The notes beneath the pieces are model-generated. The model saw nothing but the letters and a program-made list of their open reading frames with translations. It searched no databases and had not been told where the DNA came from. Shown in pieces: positions 13,316 to 13,395 of a stretch of DNA of 13,395 nt (position 1 is its first letter; every line of letters begins with the position of its first letter). The stretch is from JAFGFG01 sp964442905. Lineage in GTDB: Archaea; Aenigmatarchaeota; Aenigmatarchaeia; QMZP01; JAFGSV01. The translations under genes and the position numbers were made by a program. Where the stretch lies: positions 1-13,395 of the forward strand of contig CAYUBD010000028.1 in assembly GCA_964442905.1 (NCBI GenBank), read 5' to 3'.

Positions 13316-13395
13316 GCGGGGGTATCCGAGTGGTCAAAGGAGCAGGGCTTAGGACCCTGTGGCTTAGTGCCTTCGCAGGTTCGAATGCACCCTTT
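13316..13395 (+). tRNA. tRNA-Leu (anticodon UAG), 3' part missing or interrupted
   Basis: The 5' acceptor strand gcggggg (13316-13322), the D arm (tcc...gga), the anticodon stem caggg/ccctg around the loop cttagga (anticodon TAG), and a long class II variable arm (ggc-ttagt-gcc) are all present. The T-stem 5' strand gcagg and the T-loop ttcgaat (13380-13386) follow. The expected 3' T-strand cctgc and acceptor strand cccccgc do not: the sequence continues gcacccttt to the window edge. So the molecule is complete only to the T-loop here. This could be an intron at position 59/60 or 60/61, a split or disrupted gene, or an assembly error. Confidence 0.75.

Overview
The window is archaeal chromosome from an uncultivated-looking lineage that I cannot place more precisely; a euryarchaeal or DPANN-type genome fits. 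The archaeal evidence is a translation initiation factor aIF2 gamma with its zinc knuckle, a PyrB plus PyrI aspartate transcarbamoylase, and TATA-like boxes lying about 25 bases before many start codons (predicted leaderless mRNAs). Shine-Dalgarno sequences appear mainly at internal operon genes. Arginine AGG/AGA and isoleucine ATA codons are common. A gyrB-gyrA pair of bacterial type, complete with the GyrA box, fits the archaeal groups known to have acquired gyrase.

Layout, left to right. Bases 1-19 hold the first codons of an unidentified minus-strand gene. The aIF2 gamma gene (57-1328, minus) shares a divergent promoter region with a small unknown gene (1419-1772, plus), whose end overlaps the end of pyrE. 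A compact minus-strand operon pyrB-pyrI-pyrE (3754-1750) encodes pyrimidine synthesis. Upstream of it on the same strand are two small membrane-protein genes (DUF5654-like, then an 87-residue three-helix protein). Before those lies a tiny Lys/Arg-rich gene (4393-4494) that resembles ribosomal peptides of the eL41 or mS38/bS22 type. An AT-rich LAGLIDADG homing endonuclease gene (4463-5500) runs into the start of the tiny gene and looks like a recent arrival.

The plus strand then carries a secreted protein with cell-wall-binding-2-like domains (5584-6981), a small membrane-anchored protein (7062-7547), a single-domain KaiC/RadA-like ATPase (7588-8271), and the gyrB-gyrA operon (8461-12829). The gyrB promoter contains three 11-base repeats and a perfect inverted repeat. 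A 132-residue unknown gene (12789-13187, minus) converges on and overlaps gyrA. The window closes with a tRNA-Leu(UAG) whose sequence departs from a cloverleaf exactly after the T-loop, so it is split, intron-bearing, disrupted or misassembled at the edge.

Most of the window is housekeeping: translation initiation, pyrimidine synthesis and DNA supercoiling. The parts most worth a second look are the tiny basic gene beside the homing endonuclease, the interrupted tRNA-Leu, the gyrB operator-like repeats and the CWB2-like/anchored-protein pair. I see no convincing multi-gene novel defence or metabolic system.
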